A stretch of 7,798 nucleotides of DNA from Ignavibacteria bacterium UBA961 (lineage in GTDB: Bacteria > Bacteroidota > Ignavibacteria > Kapaibacteriales > UBA961): the NCBI GenBank assembly GCA_002293005.1, contig DBCJ01000106.1, positions 1 to 7,798 of the forward strand, in the 5' to 3' direction. Of the stretch, positions 7,143-7,798 are shown piece after piece (positions within the stretch are counted from its first letter, which is position 1; every line of letters begins with the position of its first letter). The position numbers and the translations under genes were made by a program. A model generated the notes under the pieces. That model had not been told where the DNA came from. It searched no databases and saw only the letters and a program-made list of their open reading frames with translations.

Positions 7143-7196
7143 TGTCATTGCGGAAGAGATGAATGGGCCGTATCCTCCTATTCACGCGTAATGACA
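7143..7196. repeat. Intergenic palindromic element of the TGTCATTGCG type
   Basis: TGTCATTGCG (7143-7152) pairs with CGTAATGACA (7187-7196) in a 10-bp stem with one G-T position. Inside it GAATGGG (7161-7167) pairs with CCTATTC (7177-7183), seven pairs with one G-T, around a nine-base loop. Both mismatches would be G-U wobbles in RNA. Small intergenic elements bearing a GTCATTGCG end are common dispersed repeats in many bacterial genomes, from general knowledge. The element lies 36 bases after the stop of the glycosyltransferase-like gene, so it could also act in transcript 3'-end formation, although no T-run follows it. The gene-free stretch 7108-7285 holds nothing else that I can recognise. 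Confidence 0.55.
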
Positions 7197-7285
7197 CATT
7201 GTGGGATGCAGAAAGCCAACTGCATTACTTTTTACATGCGCCAGGGATAGCGCAATTTATTGCCATGAGGCAAAGTGAGTATATT

Positions 7286-7798
7286 ATGAGTTATCCAACA
7301 CCTGATTCGGATAACAATTCTTTTAATGAGAATTCCGAATCACAAAAACCAATGTATTCCTATGATGGGAATAATTCATCCACAGGCGATGATGCCTCGG
7401 GATTAGGTAATCAGGAAAGGGAGAGAAAACCAAGAACGCCATATCGTTCTTCTGGCAGACCTTCTGATGAGGAAAGACCTTCAGGAGAATCTGGAAGCAG
7501 TCAATATGTTTCTCGCTCTGAATATCAAGATCGTTCCGACTATCGCCGACCTTCCTATGGCGACAATCGCTATGAGCGAAGAGATTTCCAACAAAAATCA
7601 TATAGATCACAAGATAATTATCGTCCAAACAATTATGGTGGTGATCGTCAAAATCGTGATTTTCAGCATAGATATGGTCGCACTCCGGAAGGTGGATCAG
7701 GTGGATATAGACAAGACTATAGACCTCGTCGTGAATATGGTGATCGTCCCCAATATGGCCGTCCAGGCGCTCTAGACAATCGTGGCAGCGGTGGCGGT
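7286..7798 (+). CDS. Protein with low-complexity Arg/Tyr/Gly/Asp-rich N-terminus (3' partial)
   Basis: The frame is open from the ATG at 7286 to the window edge, 171 complete codons without a stop. Residues 1-50 are rich in Ser, Asn, Asp and Glu. From about 50 onward the composition shifts to Arg, Tyr, Gly, Asp, Gln and Pro, with recurring YGDR, DYRP/DYRR and NYGG units, ending in RGSGGG at the edge. Such basic, disordered tails are known on RNA-binding proteins; in Bacteroidota-like genomes an RluB-type pseudouridine synthase often carries a comparable N-terminal extension. That identity is a guess, because the folded domain lies beyond the window. The same frame is open back to an ATG at 7163, with another ATG at 7265. 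I prefer 7286 because the low-complexity protein begins there, GTGAG lies six bases before it, and the earlier starts would translate part of the palindromic element. Confidence 0.7.
   Translation, partial: MSYPTPDSDNNSFNENSESQKPMYSYDGNNSSTGDDASGLGNQERERKPRTPYRSSGRPSDEERPSGESGSSQYVSRSEYQDRSDYRRPSYGDNRYERRDFQQKSYRSQDNYRPNNYGGDRQNRDFQHRYGRTPEGGSGGYRQDYRPRREYGDRPQYGRPGALDNRGSGGG

Noticed and set aside
7252..7263. Short inverted repeat GCAAT/ATTGC just before the last gene
   Set aside because: The arms are five bases with a two-base gap, so the hairpin is too small to be meaningful.
7323..7775. Frames of about 100 codons on both strands (7323-7628 minus; 7467-7775 plus)
   Set aside because: Both are shadows of the low-complexity frame starting at 7286, which is open to the window edge and has a coherent biased composition.

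Overview
The window (about 40% G+C by eye) reads as an ordinary chromosomal stretch of a free-living bacterium with a glycan-biosynthesis cluster. Protein flavour suggests the Bacteroidota/Chlorobiota (FCB) side of the tree: a PHP-like protein with a C-terminal membrane tail, a stand-alone THUMP methyltransferase, mostly weak or absent Shine-Dalgarno sequences, and an Arg/Tyr/Gly/Asp-rich N-terminus on the last protein. That placement is an inference; there is no rRNA or other firm marker.

Layout. 1-910 (+) is the 3' part of a PHP-type metallohydrolase-like gene ending in one transmembrane helix; its start lies outside the window. It converges with a THUMP-domain 23S rRNA methyltransferase of the RlmL family (911-2161, -), and the two stop codons abut with no spacer. 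A very short divergent region (2162-2199) holds a perfect 12-bp palindrome. From there a same-strand, tightly packed block begins: a GT2 glycosyltransferase fused to a degenerate polyprenyl-phosphate sugar transferase (2200-4155), accA (4133-5089, overlapping its upstream neighbour by 23 bases) and a GT-B family 4 glycosyltransferase (from 5094). After 55 bases comes a putative GT-A-like protein (6316-7107). A 178-base gene-free stretch carries a palindromic element of the TGTCATTGCG type. The window ends inside a gene with a low-complexity Arg/Gly/Tyr-rich N-terminus (from 7286) that runs off the edge.

How the genes fit together. Two clear glycosyltransferases and one glycosyltransferase-like protein point to assembly of a surface polysaccharide or glycolipid. 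accA supplies the carboxyltransferase alpha subunit for malonyl-CoA synthesis and is probably a housekeeping passenger in the same transcript. The rRNA methyltransferase is transcribed away from this block.

I found no CRISPR array, tRNA, rRNA, transposase, toxin-antitoxin pair or recognisable defence system. The most unusual items are the GT2 protein whose sugar-transferase module has lost its catalytic core, the cluster of TGCGCAAT sites around the divergent start, and the intergenic palindromic element.
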